Of a stretch of 64,000 nucleotides of DNA, positions 31,894-40,591 are shown in pieces. Numbering within the stretch: position 1 is the stretch's first letter; every line of letters begins with the position of its first letter. A program made the translations under genes and the position numbers. The notes beneath the pieces are model-generated. The model was not told where the DNA came from. It did no database searches and saw only the letters and a program-made list of their open reading frames with translations. Origin of the DNA: Butyrivibrio fibrisolvens. Its GTDB lineage: Bacteria; Bacillota; Clostridia; Lachnospirales; Lachnospiraceae. The stretch lies in assembly GCF_023206215.1 (NCBI RefSeq), contig NZ_CP065800.1, positions 1,612,001-1,676,000 on the forward strand. The letters run 5' to 3'.

Positions 31894-33588
31894 CTAATAC
31901 TTCTGGGACTTTCGTGCTTCATGCTGCGCTCTCTTAAGCTTGTACATCCTTGCATCTGCTTCCATATATACTTCATGAGCATTTGCTCCGGCTGGAAGTT
32001 CATGTCTGTAGCAGATTCCGTAAGCAACACTGTGATCAAATCCCGTCTCTTTCTCCTTTGCTCTTAAGAGCTTATTCATATGTTCTATATGACTGTCTAG
32101 GTAGTTTTCATCAGGAATATTCTTAAGGATAACTACAAATTCATCACCGCCGGTCCTAGCCCTGAAGAAAGGGTCAGGGAAGCATACATTAAGAACATTT
32201 GTGAAGTTCTGAAGAAGCTCATCTCCGGCTTTATGGCCTTTGGAGTCATTGACCTCCTTAAGCCCGTTAAGGTCCATAGACATGATAAGATAATCGTCAT
32301 TTGTTTCATCCAGCTGCATTGTCTCTTTGTCGCAGGAAGCTCTGTTAGGAAGCCCTGTAAGAGAGTCTTTGTACGCAAGTGAAGACAGCGCCATTTCTTT
32401 TTTCTTCATAGGGTCAGCATTGGACAAAGTAACCATGAAAGTCATAACACGGGATGCAACGAATACGATACCACCCAAACCTATGAATATAGACGCTGCG
32501 TTATTAAATTCTCTTGCCTGATTTCTGTCTAATGCAAAGAATATAGAAGCGATGATAAGACATATGGACAGAGTATTAAGTCCTGCTATCTGAACCTTGT
32601 CATAAGTTGATGCCTTACGCCTTCTAAGATAGAACACAGAATACATCATAAAACCTATGACACTGATTGCATAAATGATCGCGATTGGCTTTGAAAAAGT
32701 ATTGATATATCTGATCCTTGTAAAATGGCATATGCCAAAAATAACTTCAATAGCACATACACCCAGAATATAGCTTGCAGCTATCCTGTTATGGAGAATA
32801 TGGCATATAGTACAGAAAAGGAGCATTATCAGGGGGAGAGATATATATAAAAGAGTATATTCATATAAGGCCGGCCTTGTAGTATTGGTCATGAAGATGA
32901 TGTTGATCCTCTGGGAAGTGAGTATCCATGCTCCTCCGCATACGCATAGTATAGAAGACCTTATCTGGCTTGCAAGCCCCCTTATCCTTACTGCAAAGAA
33001 CAGTGATATGAGAAAATAGATTACGCCAAACATACACATAAAGGTACCCAGAAATACAGACAGAGCTCTGTCCCAGGTATATCCTCTGGATAGATCGTTG
33101 AAATTACCAAAAGAAGGCGTATAGATTATAGTTTTAGAACCTGACTGTGATACTATCATCTCAATAGAGAGCTCTTTTCCTTCATATTCATCGTAAGGAA
33201 GAGTTATGAAATTCACATCTTTAGGCAGAAAATCACCATTTTTTGCTTCTTCAAGCCTTCTTTCATATATAGGAGTACCATCAAGGGATATTGTATAACC
33301 TACAAACTGAGTAGCCAGCATAAGAGTAGGAAAGTCGTATTTTTTGTCCGGAAGACTGAAGGTTACAATAATACGGTCTCCGCGGTTAAAAGAGTAGGAG
33401 TCTGTAAAGGCATTGATCTTCTCTGCACTGGACCTTCCTCTGTAGACATTGTTTAAAGTGACATACAGGCGATCTTCCTCTATAACAGGCGCAGTATTCT
33501 CACTATGGAGGATTATCTGAGACATAAACAGAGTAGTGAACAGTATTAAGATGAACCACAATATAACATTTATATTTTTGACCGTCAT
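31894..33588 (-). CDS. 7TM sensor diguanylate cyclase without I-site
   Basis: 564 residues. N-terminal helix, an extracytoplasmic domain of about 150 residues, seven membrane helices (about 180-370), then a GGDEF domain (DSLTGLPNRASCD, MDLNGLKEVNDSKGHKAGDE, and GGDEF intact in RARTGGDEFVVIL). The residues where an inhibitory RxxD I-site would lie read PDPF, so product inhibition at that site is not expected. It would make c-di-GMP in response to an external signal. It starts 7 bp after the stop of the next upstream GGDEF gene, so the two are co-transcribed. The layout matches 7TMR-DISM-type receptors. Confidence 0.9.
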   Translation of the reverse strand: MTVKNINVILWFILILFTTLFMSQIILHSENTAPVIEEDRLYVTLNNVYRGRSSAEKINAFTDSYSFNRGDRIIVTFSLPDKKYDFPTLMLATQFVGYTISLDGTPIYERRLEEAKNGDFLPKDVNFITLPYDEYEGKELSIEMIVSQSGSKTIIYTPSFGNFNDLSRGYTWDRALSVFLGTFMCMFGVIYFLISLFFAVRIRGLASQIRSSILCVCGGAWILTSQRINIIFMTNTTRPALYEYTLLYISLPLIMLLFCTICHILHNRIAASYILGVCAIEVIFGICHFTRIRYINTFSKPIAIIYAISVIGFMMYSVFYLRRRKASTYDKVQIAGLNTLSICLIIASIFFALDRNQAREFNNAASIFIGLGGIVFVASRVMTFMVTLSNADPMKKKEMALSSLAYKDSLTGLPNRASCDKETMQLDETNDDYLIMSMDLNGLKEVNDSKGHKAGDELLQNFTNVLNVCFPDPFFRARTGGDEFVVILKNIPDENYLDSHIEHMNKLLRAKEKETGFDHSVAYGICYRHELPAGANAHEVYMEADARMYKLKRAQHEARKSQKY

Positions 33589-33595
33589 AGAAACC

Positions 33596-35338
33596 TCATG
33601 CCTTTTTATTACTGTTTTCCTGATGTCTTTTTCTTTTCATTTCATACATTCTTATATCAGCAATAGTATATATCTTCTCAGCATCCTGCCCGGGGAATTC
33701 CATATCAGATGCGATACCATATGAAAATCCATAAGTAATCCCGGCCTGTCCGAAATGAGCACGGGAGAATTTGGTCTGCAGGTCTTTCATTCTGGAGTTT
33801 GCATCTACAAGATTCTGGCCATACAGTATGACAATGAACTCATCGCCTCCCATACGACCTGTTATATCAGTAGATCTGAAGGAACTACTGAGCATATCTG
33901 CAAATAACTTAAGATATTTGTCGCCCGCGTCATGTCCATAAGCATCATTGATAGTTTTTAGGTTATCAAGGTCGATGGATATGATCATATAGTTTCTATG
34001 GTCACTTCCTGCAATCAGCATCTCTTCCTGACACCTTGCTCTGTTGGAAAGACCTGTCAGAGGATCATAATATGCCAGACCGCTAAGAAACTGCTGCCTG
34101 TTCAAGGATTCTATGGAATAGATCTGGTACTCAAAATATCCTATGAAGAGGAATATGACAAAAATAAGAGATCCAAAGGAAAGAAGACTAAGGTTAAGAT
34201 TTGCCTCTCCTTGCGGCGATGTAAATTTCAGCACATTAAAGATGATGATCTCAGTAAGAGCACATACTATGAAGATGCTAAGACCAAGAAGGAGGGTCTG
34301 AAAAGATACCACATCAGGATCATTTTTTTTCTTGCCCCTGGAAGTATACAGAAGATATATAGCTGAAGTAAAGGCAAGAGGAGCCTCAATACCGCACAGG
34401 ATATGGATCGTAAGTGTGTGTGTTGAGAAAAGTGAGATTCCGGCAAAATGAGCGATTATAAAATAGATGAATATACAAATATCTATAGCTGTAGCAATCT
34501 TAAATATGATCTTGATCCTTCTTAGTGGCATTATACCCGCTACATATGCACACAGAACTGCAGGTATCAGATAGAAAGATATGTATTCCAAAATGGTATT
34601 AACTATCATCCTTGATGAAAAATAGTTGAATATATCTGAAGATGCCAGTATATATACCCCGAGAACTATTGAGATAAGTGCTCCAAGAAATACCCTTTTA
34701 TAATCAGATTTGTTGAAAATAAGATAAGGAGTGAGGGCGCAGAAAGTAACGCCAAGACTGCACAAAAAGATACCTACATAGAACTGCAGTCTCATGGCAT
34801 CAGACCGCATGGACAGAAGATCTTTTCTAAGACCTATATAAATAGTATCAAAGCCTGAAAAGGCGCTGTCCTGTCCGGCAGTAAAATAGACACTGAGCAT
34901 CCTGCCCGGGTAACTGTCAGGAAGAGGGACATAGACATATCCCATGGGAATGATGCGATGTTCATTCAGAAGATCAGAAGCATAATCATATATAAGTTCA
35001 TCATCCAGATAGACTTTTAGACTTGCATGAACGGTTTTGATCAAAAGGCACGCAGACCTTATACCATAATCATCTAATTTGTGCATCAAAATGAAGGTAT
35101 CACCTGTATCTGCAACCTTAATATCAGCCTGAGATAAGGCAATATCATCTCTGGTTTCGCCGTCATAAATGATACTCCATCCATTAGTAAGCGCTATGAT
35201 GTCATTTTCGTATTTAGATGGGAAAGACCCCGGAAAAAGGGTATAAAGCAATCCACCGGCAGTTATAACGGCAAGGATTATGTAGATAGCCAATTTATTT
35301 CTGTCAGTATATTTTGTAATCATGATAGTATTAATCAT
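33596..35338 (-). CDS. 7TM sensor diguanylate cyclase with I-site
   Basis: 580 residues: N-terminal helix (about 15-35), extracytoplasmic domain to about 185, seven membrane helices (about 190-400), GGDEF domain (DPLTGLSNRARCQ, IDLDNLKTINDAYGHDAGDK, GRMGGDEFIVIL). RSTD lies five residues before GGDEF, a proper RxxD inhibitory site. Architecture and order match the downstream gene, so they arose by tandem duplication, yet only this copy keeps feedback control. ATG 35338 has AGGA 12 bases upstream; MITKY at 35323 is a second possible start. Confidence 0.9.
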   Translation of the reverse strand: MINTIMITKYTDRNKLAIYIILAVITAGGLLYTLFPGSFPSKYENDIIALTNGWSIIYDGETRDDIALSQADIKVADTGDTFILMHKLDDYGIRSACLLIKTVHASLKVYLDDELIYDYASDLLNEHRIIPMGYVYVPLPDSYPGRMLSVYFTAGQDSAFSGFDTIYIGLRKDLLSMRSDAMRLQFYVGIFLCSLGVTFCALTPYLIFNKSDYKRVFLGALISIVLGVYILASSDIFNYFSSRMIVNTILEYISFYLIPAVLCAYVAGIMPLRRIKIIFKIATAIDICIFIYFIIAHFAGISLFSTHTLTIHILCGIEAPLAFTSAIYLLYTSRGKKKNDPDVVSFQTLLLGLSIFIVCALTEIIIFNVLKFTSPQGEANLNLSLLSFGSLIFVIFLFIGYFEYQIYSIESLNRQQFLSGLAYYDPLTGLSNRARCQEEMLIAGSDHRNYMIISIDLDNLKTINDAYGHDAGDKYLKLFADMLSSSFRSTDITGRMGGDEFIVILYGQNLVDANSRMKDLQTKFSRAHFGQAGITYGFSYGIASDMEFPGQDAEKIYTIADIRMYEMKRKRHQENSNKKA

Positions 35339-35392
35339 ACAACTTTAATTCCTCGCCTGCAATGCTTCAAAATGTCATGTCATCGTTTATTT

Positions 35393-35475
35393 TTGACCTT
35401 TTATAGCGCAGAGCATATAATGATAGAGGGTCAATGTGATTACAGTAAAAGGACTCCTTTTAAAGGAGTCCTTTT
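35393..35475 (+). promoter_or_regulatory. Strong promoter followed at once by a terminator hairpin
   Basis: TTGACC (35393-35398), 17-bp spacer, TATAAT (35416-35421); 25 bp later AAAAGGACTCC / GGAGTCCTTTT (35447-35457, 35465-35475) with a T-rich end. A transcript would stop after about 50 nt. It lies between divergent genes, 84 bp before the metalloprotease-like gene, so it is either an attenuated leader or a very short RNA. Confidence 0.55.
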
Positions 35476-35558
35476 AAGTTACAATAAAGATTTCGCATAT
35501 AAAATACACCTTTGGCAGATATGCTATATCATTAACATATGACTTTTAGAGGGATTTT

Positions 35559-36716
35559 ATGAAGAAAACTTATACCAGATCATCATACCGGAAAATATCA
35601 TTCATACTTGCAGCAGTCTGTGCCTTATCCTTGTCAGGATGCGGGCTTGGCGACTTAGACGATGATACAATAGATTATGACAAGGTCTATCAGTCAGGCT
35701 ATGACGATGGCTATAACGAAGCATACTATTCAGGCTATGATGAAGGCTATGGAGACGGTTTTGAAGCAGGGTCTTTGGAAGAAGCGTCAGAAGATAGCTG
35801 GGAATACTGGGACGATGATGAATACAATGAATGGGATGAAGATGACTACCGCGACGATGATGACGATTCATGGGGAGGCCGCGGCTATGAAGACAATAGC
35901 TATGACGATGATGAATACTATGAACCATATGAGTCAACAGGCGGAACAGGAGTATTCAAGAATGATAACGGAAGTAGCGATACTCTGACCGGCAATATTC
36001 CTGTTATCTCAATATATGTCAATGATGCCAATTATACCTGGGGCGACTCTAAGAAAGACAATAAGACATACACTCACACCTATGAGTATCTTGGCATAGC
36101 CTGCAATTTCCTTATGGATGAAGCACAAAAGTGGGGACAGGAGCTTAATCTCATCTACGATTATTATGAAGATGAAGATCTTGGATATTCACTTACTATA
36201 GAATCTGACGCAGTCAAGGACTATTATTCTGCAGATCACGAGATCTGGTATTTTATAGAGAACAGCATAGATGTAGGCGCTATTCAGAAGAGGTACGATG
36301 CAGACAGTGTTGCCATCATGGTTTATATAAATACTGACAAGTCTATCGAAGAAGTGTCCTGCACTACCTGCTATTATGGAATGTACGCTCTGGACAGCGT
36401 GTATGAATTTTCCTACATGTTCATGCACAGCAACTATGAAGAAGAGACCCCGGCTGCATTTGCTCACGAGATGATGCACCAGTTCGGCGCGATTGACCTT
36501 TATCAGGAAGATGAAGAGATAGGACTCTCTGAAGAAGAGATAGGCATCATAGAGTCAGACTATCCCAATGACATAATGTATACAACCTATGATGAAGTTA
36601 CCTGGATCCCCATCTATGATGAAATAACCAATGAGATCTCAGAACTTGATGCCTATTACATCGGCTGGACTGATCACGCAGATCTTGTAGATGAGTTCAA
36701 TCTTCAGAAACGCTGA
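35559..36716 (+). CDS. Lipoprotein with metzincin-like HExxHxxGxxD motif
   Basis: 385 residues. Lipoprotein signal with LSGC (Cys near residue 28). Residues about 45-135 are extremely rich in Asp, Glu, Tyr and Gly with a GYDDGYNEAYYSGYDEGYGD-type repeat, calcium-binding in look. The C-terminal two thirds is a globular domain with AFAHEMMHQFGAIDLY (about 301-316): HExxHxxGxxD is a zinc protease signature in which the third ligand is Asp. I infer a cell-surface metalloprotease of no family I can name. AGAGGGA precedes ATG 35559. Its last 20 bp overlap the end of the convergent GT2-like gene. Confidence 0.75.
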   Translation: MKKTYTRSSYRKISFILAAVCALSLSGCGLGDLDDDTIDYDKVYQSGYDDGYNEAYYSGYDEGYGDGFEAGSLEEASEDSWEYWDDDEYNEWDEDDYRDDDDDSWGGRGYEDNSYDDDEYYEPYESTGGTGVFKNDNGSSDTLTGNIPVISIYVNDANYTWGDSKKDNKTYTHTYEYLGIACNFLMDEAQKWGQELNLIYDYYEDEDLGYSLTIESDAVKDYYSADHEIWYFIENSIDVGAIQKRYDADSVAIMVYINTDKSIEEVSCTTCYYGMYALDSVYEFSYMFMHSNYEEETPAAFAHEMMHQFGAIDLYQEDEEIGLSEEEIGIIESDYPNDIMYTTYDEVTWIPIYDEITNEISELDAYYIGWTDHADLVDEFNLQKR

Positions 36717-37365
36717 CATTAACAGGCAGAAGATCATTTATAAATCTTGCTTTATTATATAATTCCATACCATACATACTTATCTGCGTAACATTATCAT
36801 CCTCGAGTACACATCTCGCCATATCTTTAAGGCTTGTACCGGGGATGATTTTTTGTAACTCATTTTTGTAAAAAGATATATAGGGCATCCTTGATGCTGC
36901 TACGCCGGCAGCAAGTAAAGGGCGCAGGATCCCTGCAGCATCGGCTTTTTCTTTGCTTAGTACCAGCAGAGTCAACGGAATGTTTCCTTCACGTCCCTTG
37001 TATATCTTATCAGGATGAATGCAGTCTTTATAATATCTGATCGGCCTGTTATCATCCTCTTTCAAAGAGTAAGCCTTAACAAGGCGTTTTATCTTCTCGC
37101 TATCTCCTGAGCAGTCAGTCAGGATTATCTCATAGAGCTTATAATCCTGAGTCAGGAGGTTGTTTATATAAGTGAAGGGATAGTCGTCAGCTCTTGCAAT
37201 CACAGATATAGGAAAAAAGAAATCGTGATCAAGCCTCTTGTGCATGAGCTTTATCTGACGCTCTTTGCGAACAGGAAGATAGCTCTTTAATGAAAAATAA
37301 AAAAATGAGATTGAGAAGATAAGGAGTATTAGCGATACAATAAATAATATTGTTTTCATGATCAT
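36697..37365 (-). CDS. Short GT2-like membrane-anchored protein
   Basis: 222 residues with one N-terminal membrane helix (about 5-27). ISVIARADDYPFTYINNLL and LTDCSGDSEKIKRLV resemble the nucleotide-binding start of family 2 glycosyltransferases, but no DxD, ED or QxxRW motif and no C-terminal membrane helices are seen; the length is about half that of a processive GT2. It is probably a degenerate or accessory GT2 fold acting with its partner. Its start overlaps the HEAT-repeat stop (ATGA), so it is translationally coupled to it. Confidence 0.55.
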   Translation of the reverse strand: MIMKTILFIVSLILLIFSISFFYFSLKSYLPVRKERQIKLMHKRLDHDFFFPISVIARADDYPFTYINNLLTQDYKLYEIILTDCSGDSEKIKRLVKAYSLKEDDNRPIRYYKDCIHPDKIYKGREGNIPLTLLVLSKEKADAAGILRPLLAAGVAASRMPYISFYKNELQKIIPGTSLKDMARCVLEDDNVTQISMYGMELYNKARFINDLLPVNVSVSED

Positions 37366-38456
37366 ATCCCTCTATCGAGTGCCATTTGAAGTTCATCAAT
37401 TGCATAGCTTAGTTCTTCCATAGCAAAAGCATCCTTGCTTGCTTCAAGCTCATTGATCTTATTTTGACTGATCCTAAGCTTTGAAAGCGATTTGGAGCTG
37501 TTAATACGTACATACCACCATTTTGAATGAATTGACTCAAGGAGACAATCTATAGCTTCATTATTGCCGTCATGATCATCATAGTCCCCTAAAGCAGAAG
37601 CTGCTACAGAAGCAGGCTCCCATACATCGGAATTGGCACAGGAGTTTATTATCTTTATGAGGACTTTGTTAACTTTTTTGCCTGGCTTTTTTGCAAAAAG
37701 TCTTATGGCTGAGCATCTTATATCGGTATCTGTCTCTTCATTACAGGCCATCTCCATGAATCTTTCGTCATGATCGTGAATCTCTGCATATCTCATGAAA
37801 TTGATGATCGCAATCTTGCAATGTTTATCAAAAGAATCAAAAACATTCATAAGACATCTGGATAGTAAGATCTTGTCTCCTGTAAAAGTAAGGAGTCCAT
37901 CAGCAAGGAGTCTTTCGTTATGATAGAACCTCTTTTTATTGATAGTATGGAAAGCGTCTATTACAAGAGATTCATCTCCGAAACTGTATATTGCAAGAAG
38001 AGCATTCTGACGCAGATAGACAGAGTCTTTAGTAAGGTAGGAGAGCATAGTCTTTTTATAGATTCCGTTATGCTCTTTATCTGTTATCTGGAAGGTTGAT
38101 ATAGTATAGGCAAAAAAGCTCCTAAGATCATCCGATACACTTCCAAATAGTGAACAGAAGGCTCTTTCGTTTCGGTATAGGATGCCAAAGGCAGCAGAAA
38201 GACTCTCAACCGATTCAAAGGCTACATCAGCAAATGCAGCCAGATTCTCAGGATTGAGAAATAGACGAATTATCCCATCCGGGATAGTTCCATTACTGTT
38301 TTCGTATTTTGTGAGTAACAGACGCCAACGCATATGCCTTCTTGCACTTTTTCTTGCAAGAGATGCTTTATTGCCTGACGTCCATTCATTTAATATAAGT
38401 CCGGACGCAATCAACGCTAAACTGATAAGAGTTATTATGATCACAGGTATTGGCAT
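37362..38456 (-). CDS. Membrane-anchored HEAT-repeat protein
   Basis: 364 residues: one N-terminal membrane helix, then an all-helical region with HEAT-like pairs (for example around DTDIRCSAIRLFAKKPGK, SVAASALGDYDDH, WWYVRINSSKSLSKLR). It is a likely protein-protein scaffold on the cytoplasmic membrane face. HEAT proteins next to GT2-type enzymes occur in Firmicute exopolysaccharide loci, so this pair may be part of such machinery, though no full synthase is in the window. The gene sits divergent from the beta-helix lipoprotein. Confidence 0.7.
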   Translation of the reverse strand: MPIPVIIITLISLALIASGLILNEWTSGNKASLARKSARRHMRWRLLLTKYENSNGTIPDGIIRLFLNPENLAAFADVAFESVESLSAAFGILYRNERAFCSLFGSVSDDLRSFFAYTISTFQITDKEHNGIYKKTMLSYLTKDSVYLRQNALLAIYSFGDESLVIDAFHTINKKRFYHNERLLADGLLTFTGDKILLSRCLMNVFDSFDKHCKIAIINFMRYAEIHDHDERFMEMACNEETDTDIRCSAIRLFAKKPGKKVNKVLIKIINSCANSDVWEPASVAASALGDYDDHDGNNEAIDCLLESIHSKWWYVRINSSKSLSKLRISQNKINELEASKDAFAMEELSYAIDELQMALDRGI

Positions 38457-38615
38457 AGTTCCTCCTTAATGCGCATTCACCAAAGAAGACTATCATGCTT
38501 TGCATATCAATATTAAAGATCTGATCAGGAACAAAGTGTGAAACCAAGGTTGTATTACTTTGTAAAAAAAATACGAGTTATACAACATTAATTATCGGAA
38601 TTATGAACATTTTTA

Positions 38616-38652
38616 TTAATATCTATTGTATTATAAATAGTATAGATATTAA
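38616..38652. promoter_or_regulatory. Dyad-symmetric site in the divergent intergenic region
   Basis: Perfect 11-bp inverted repeat TTAATATCTAT / ATAGATATTAA with a 15-bp centre containing TATAAA. The distance from centre to centre is about 26 bp. It could be an operator for the flanking divergent genes. The rest of 38457-38730 is AT-rich without a gene. Confidence 0.45.
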
Positions 38653-38730
38653 GTGAATTTTTCCTATACAAGATGTAAACAATCAACCCCATATCATTAG
38701 CTTTTTTTGATCAAGTATTAAGGAGGCTTT

Positions 38731-40458
38731 ATGAAGAAAAAGATCATAGTTGCTGCGCTGATGAGTCTGATGCTCTTTGCAACATCCTGCGGCTCGATTG
38801 ATAATACCTTAGAGTCTGACCCGGATGAAAACACAGAAGAATCTAAAAAGGATGAAGATGATAAGGAGACTGATGAGGAAGATGACAAGAATAAAGATTC
38901 TACCAAGGACAGTCAAAAGCCCTTGACTATAGTTAATCACCTTGTTACGGCGGCTTTTGAAGAAAATGAATCTCTTACATCCGCAGGGACATATCCTGAG
39001 ATAATAGTCAATGAAGACTTTATGATGGATTATCCTAAGTTCTGGGCAGCTATGACCAATTATAGTGATTCTATAGCTGAATCTTCCAAGGATGACATAA
39101 GCTATTTTGGATATGGAACACCAAGAGAAGATAATGATTCATATCAGTATGATGTGGGCGTAGAAGTCCTTAGATTTGATGATAAGATATTTGCTCTCAA
39201 AGTATCAGAGAACTACTACTGGTCATATTCTGAAGAAGAGACTAAGTATTCATATCTGGTGACTTATGATATAAACACGGGAAAGAGGATATGGTCAGAT
39301 GCCTATATCTCAAACAAGGAAGGCTTGGGACAGATACTATATGATGCTGTAGTTGCAACTTATCCAAGGGAAAAAGACCTTGTTAATGAGACCGTCGAAG
39401 ACGGAAGCCCTATGGCTTTATACTATATCAATGATATGGTGGAGTATGATTATCTTCCTTGCTATATCCAGGGAGATCAGTTTATCGTCCATTTTAATTC
39501 ATATTCTATCATGTACAACGATAACGAATATGAGATAACGATCCCTGTTGATGATCTTAAGGACTATCTCAATCAGGATTATCTGCCTGATACAACAGGC
39601 AATCTGGAAGATGTGATCGAGTTTGTAGAGGCTAATGACGATGTACTTGAGGGCCATTTATATACATATGATGATGGCGGAAACAGCTATGAAGAACAGG
39701 AAGAGATCCATGTATCAACTCCGGAAGAGTTTGTAGATGCGATTGCTCCAAACACACGCATAATCATGGAACCTGGCAAGTATGATATCAGTGACTATGT
39801 CCTTGAGCCTACAAGTGATTTTCTTGAAGGGCATCCATACTGGGGATATTCAAACTGGATGGATGAGTACGGACCAAGCGGCGTCTACAATATGACCATA
39901 GAAGGAAGTGACCCGGATGACAGACCTGAGATAGTAATTAATAGTGCTTATGATGATGTGCTTTCGATCATTAATAGCAACAACATTACCCTTAATAATC
40001 TTATTATTGGACATGATGTAGAAAAAGGGACATGTTCTGCCAATGTACTTGCACTTTATTCATCCAATGGCATAAGCTGTGACAATCTTGATCTGTACGG
40101 CTGCGGAGCATATGGACTTTTCTGTAAGGAAAGCTACAACGTATATATGTATGATTCCTGCATACATGACTGCACATATGGAATCATAGAAGTTATGGGT
40201 GATTCTACAGAATTGTACTTCTATGATTGCGAGTTCGTAGACAATGAGGAGTATACGCTCATAGAAAATGCATATAACAGCGGTTATCTGTATTTTACAG
40301 GTTGCAAGTTTGATGATAATAAAGGTGACCTGTTCAGTATATATTCAGAGCCTGATCAGATCACATTCACAGATTGCGAATTTGGAGATGAAGAGTCGGA
40401 GTTTTTGAATGAACATTTTGATATGATCTTGTACTACGAAGATGGCGGAGCAGGCTGA
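38731..40458 (+). CDS. Lipoprotein with C-terminal parallel beta-helix
   Basis: 575 residues. Lipoprotein signal ending ATSC (Cys near residue 20), acidic Lys/Asp/Glu linker (about 28-60), an RsiV/DUF-like alpha-beta domain (about 70-310), then a right-handed beta-helix (about 325-570) with repeated short strands such as NNITLNNLIIG, CDNLDLYGCGAYGLF and LYFYDCEFVDN. Beta-helices of this type (NosD/pectate-lyase-like) bind or cleave polysaccharides; no catalytic set can be identified by eye. AAGGAGG precedes ATG 38731. Confidence 0.75.
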   Translation: MKKKIIVAALMSLMLFATSCGSIDNTLESDPDENTEESKKDEDDKETDEEDDKNKDSTKDSQKPLTIVNHLVTAAFEENESLTSAGTYPEIIVNEDFMMDYPKFWAAMTNYSDSIAESSKDDISYFGYGTPREDNDSYQYDVGVEVLRFDDKIFALKVSENYYWSYSEEETKYSYLVTYDINTGKRIWSDAYISNKEGLGQILYDAVVATYPREKDLVNETVEDGSPMALYYINDMVEYDYLPCYIQGDQFIVHFNSYSIMYNDNEYEITIPVDDLKDYLNQDYLPDTTGNLEDVIEFVEANDDVLEGHLYTYDDGGNSYEEQEEIHVSTPEEFVDAIAPNTRIIMEPGKYDISDYVLEPTSDFLEGHPYWGYSNWMDEYGPSGVYNMTIEGSDPDDRPEIVINSAYDDVLSIINSNNITLNNLIIGHDVEKGTCSANVLALYSSNGISCDNLDLYGCGAYGLFCKESYNVYMYDSCIHDCTYGIIEVMGDSTELYFYDCEFVDNEEYTLIENAYNSGYLYFTGCKFDDNKGDLFSIYSEPDQITFTDCEFGDEESEFLNEHFDMILYYEDGGAG

Positions 40459-40591
40459 TATTTTGAAAAAATGTATAATATGGGCAAAAAAACAGTGCAT
40501 GAATATGCAAAAATATGCAACTTTATCCTATTAAATTGTGTTATACTTACTATTTGTGAATGACTAAAGTTACAAAACAGGAGGATTTAAA

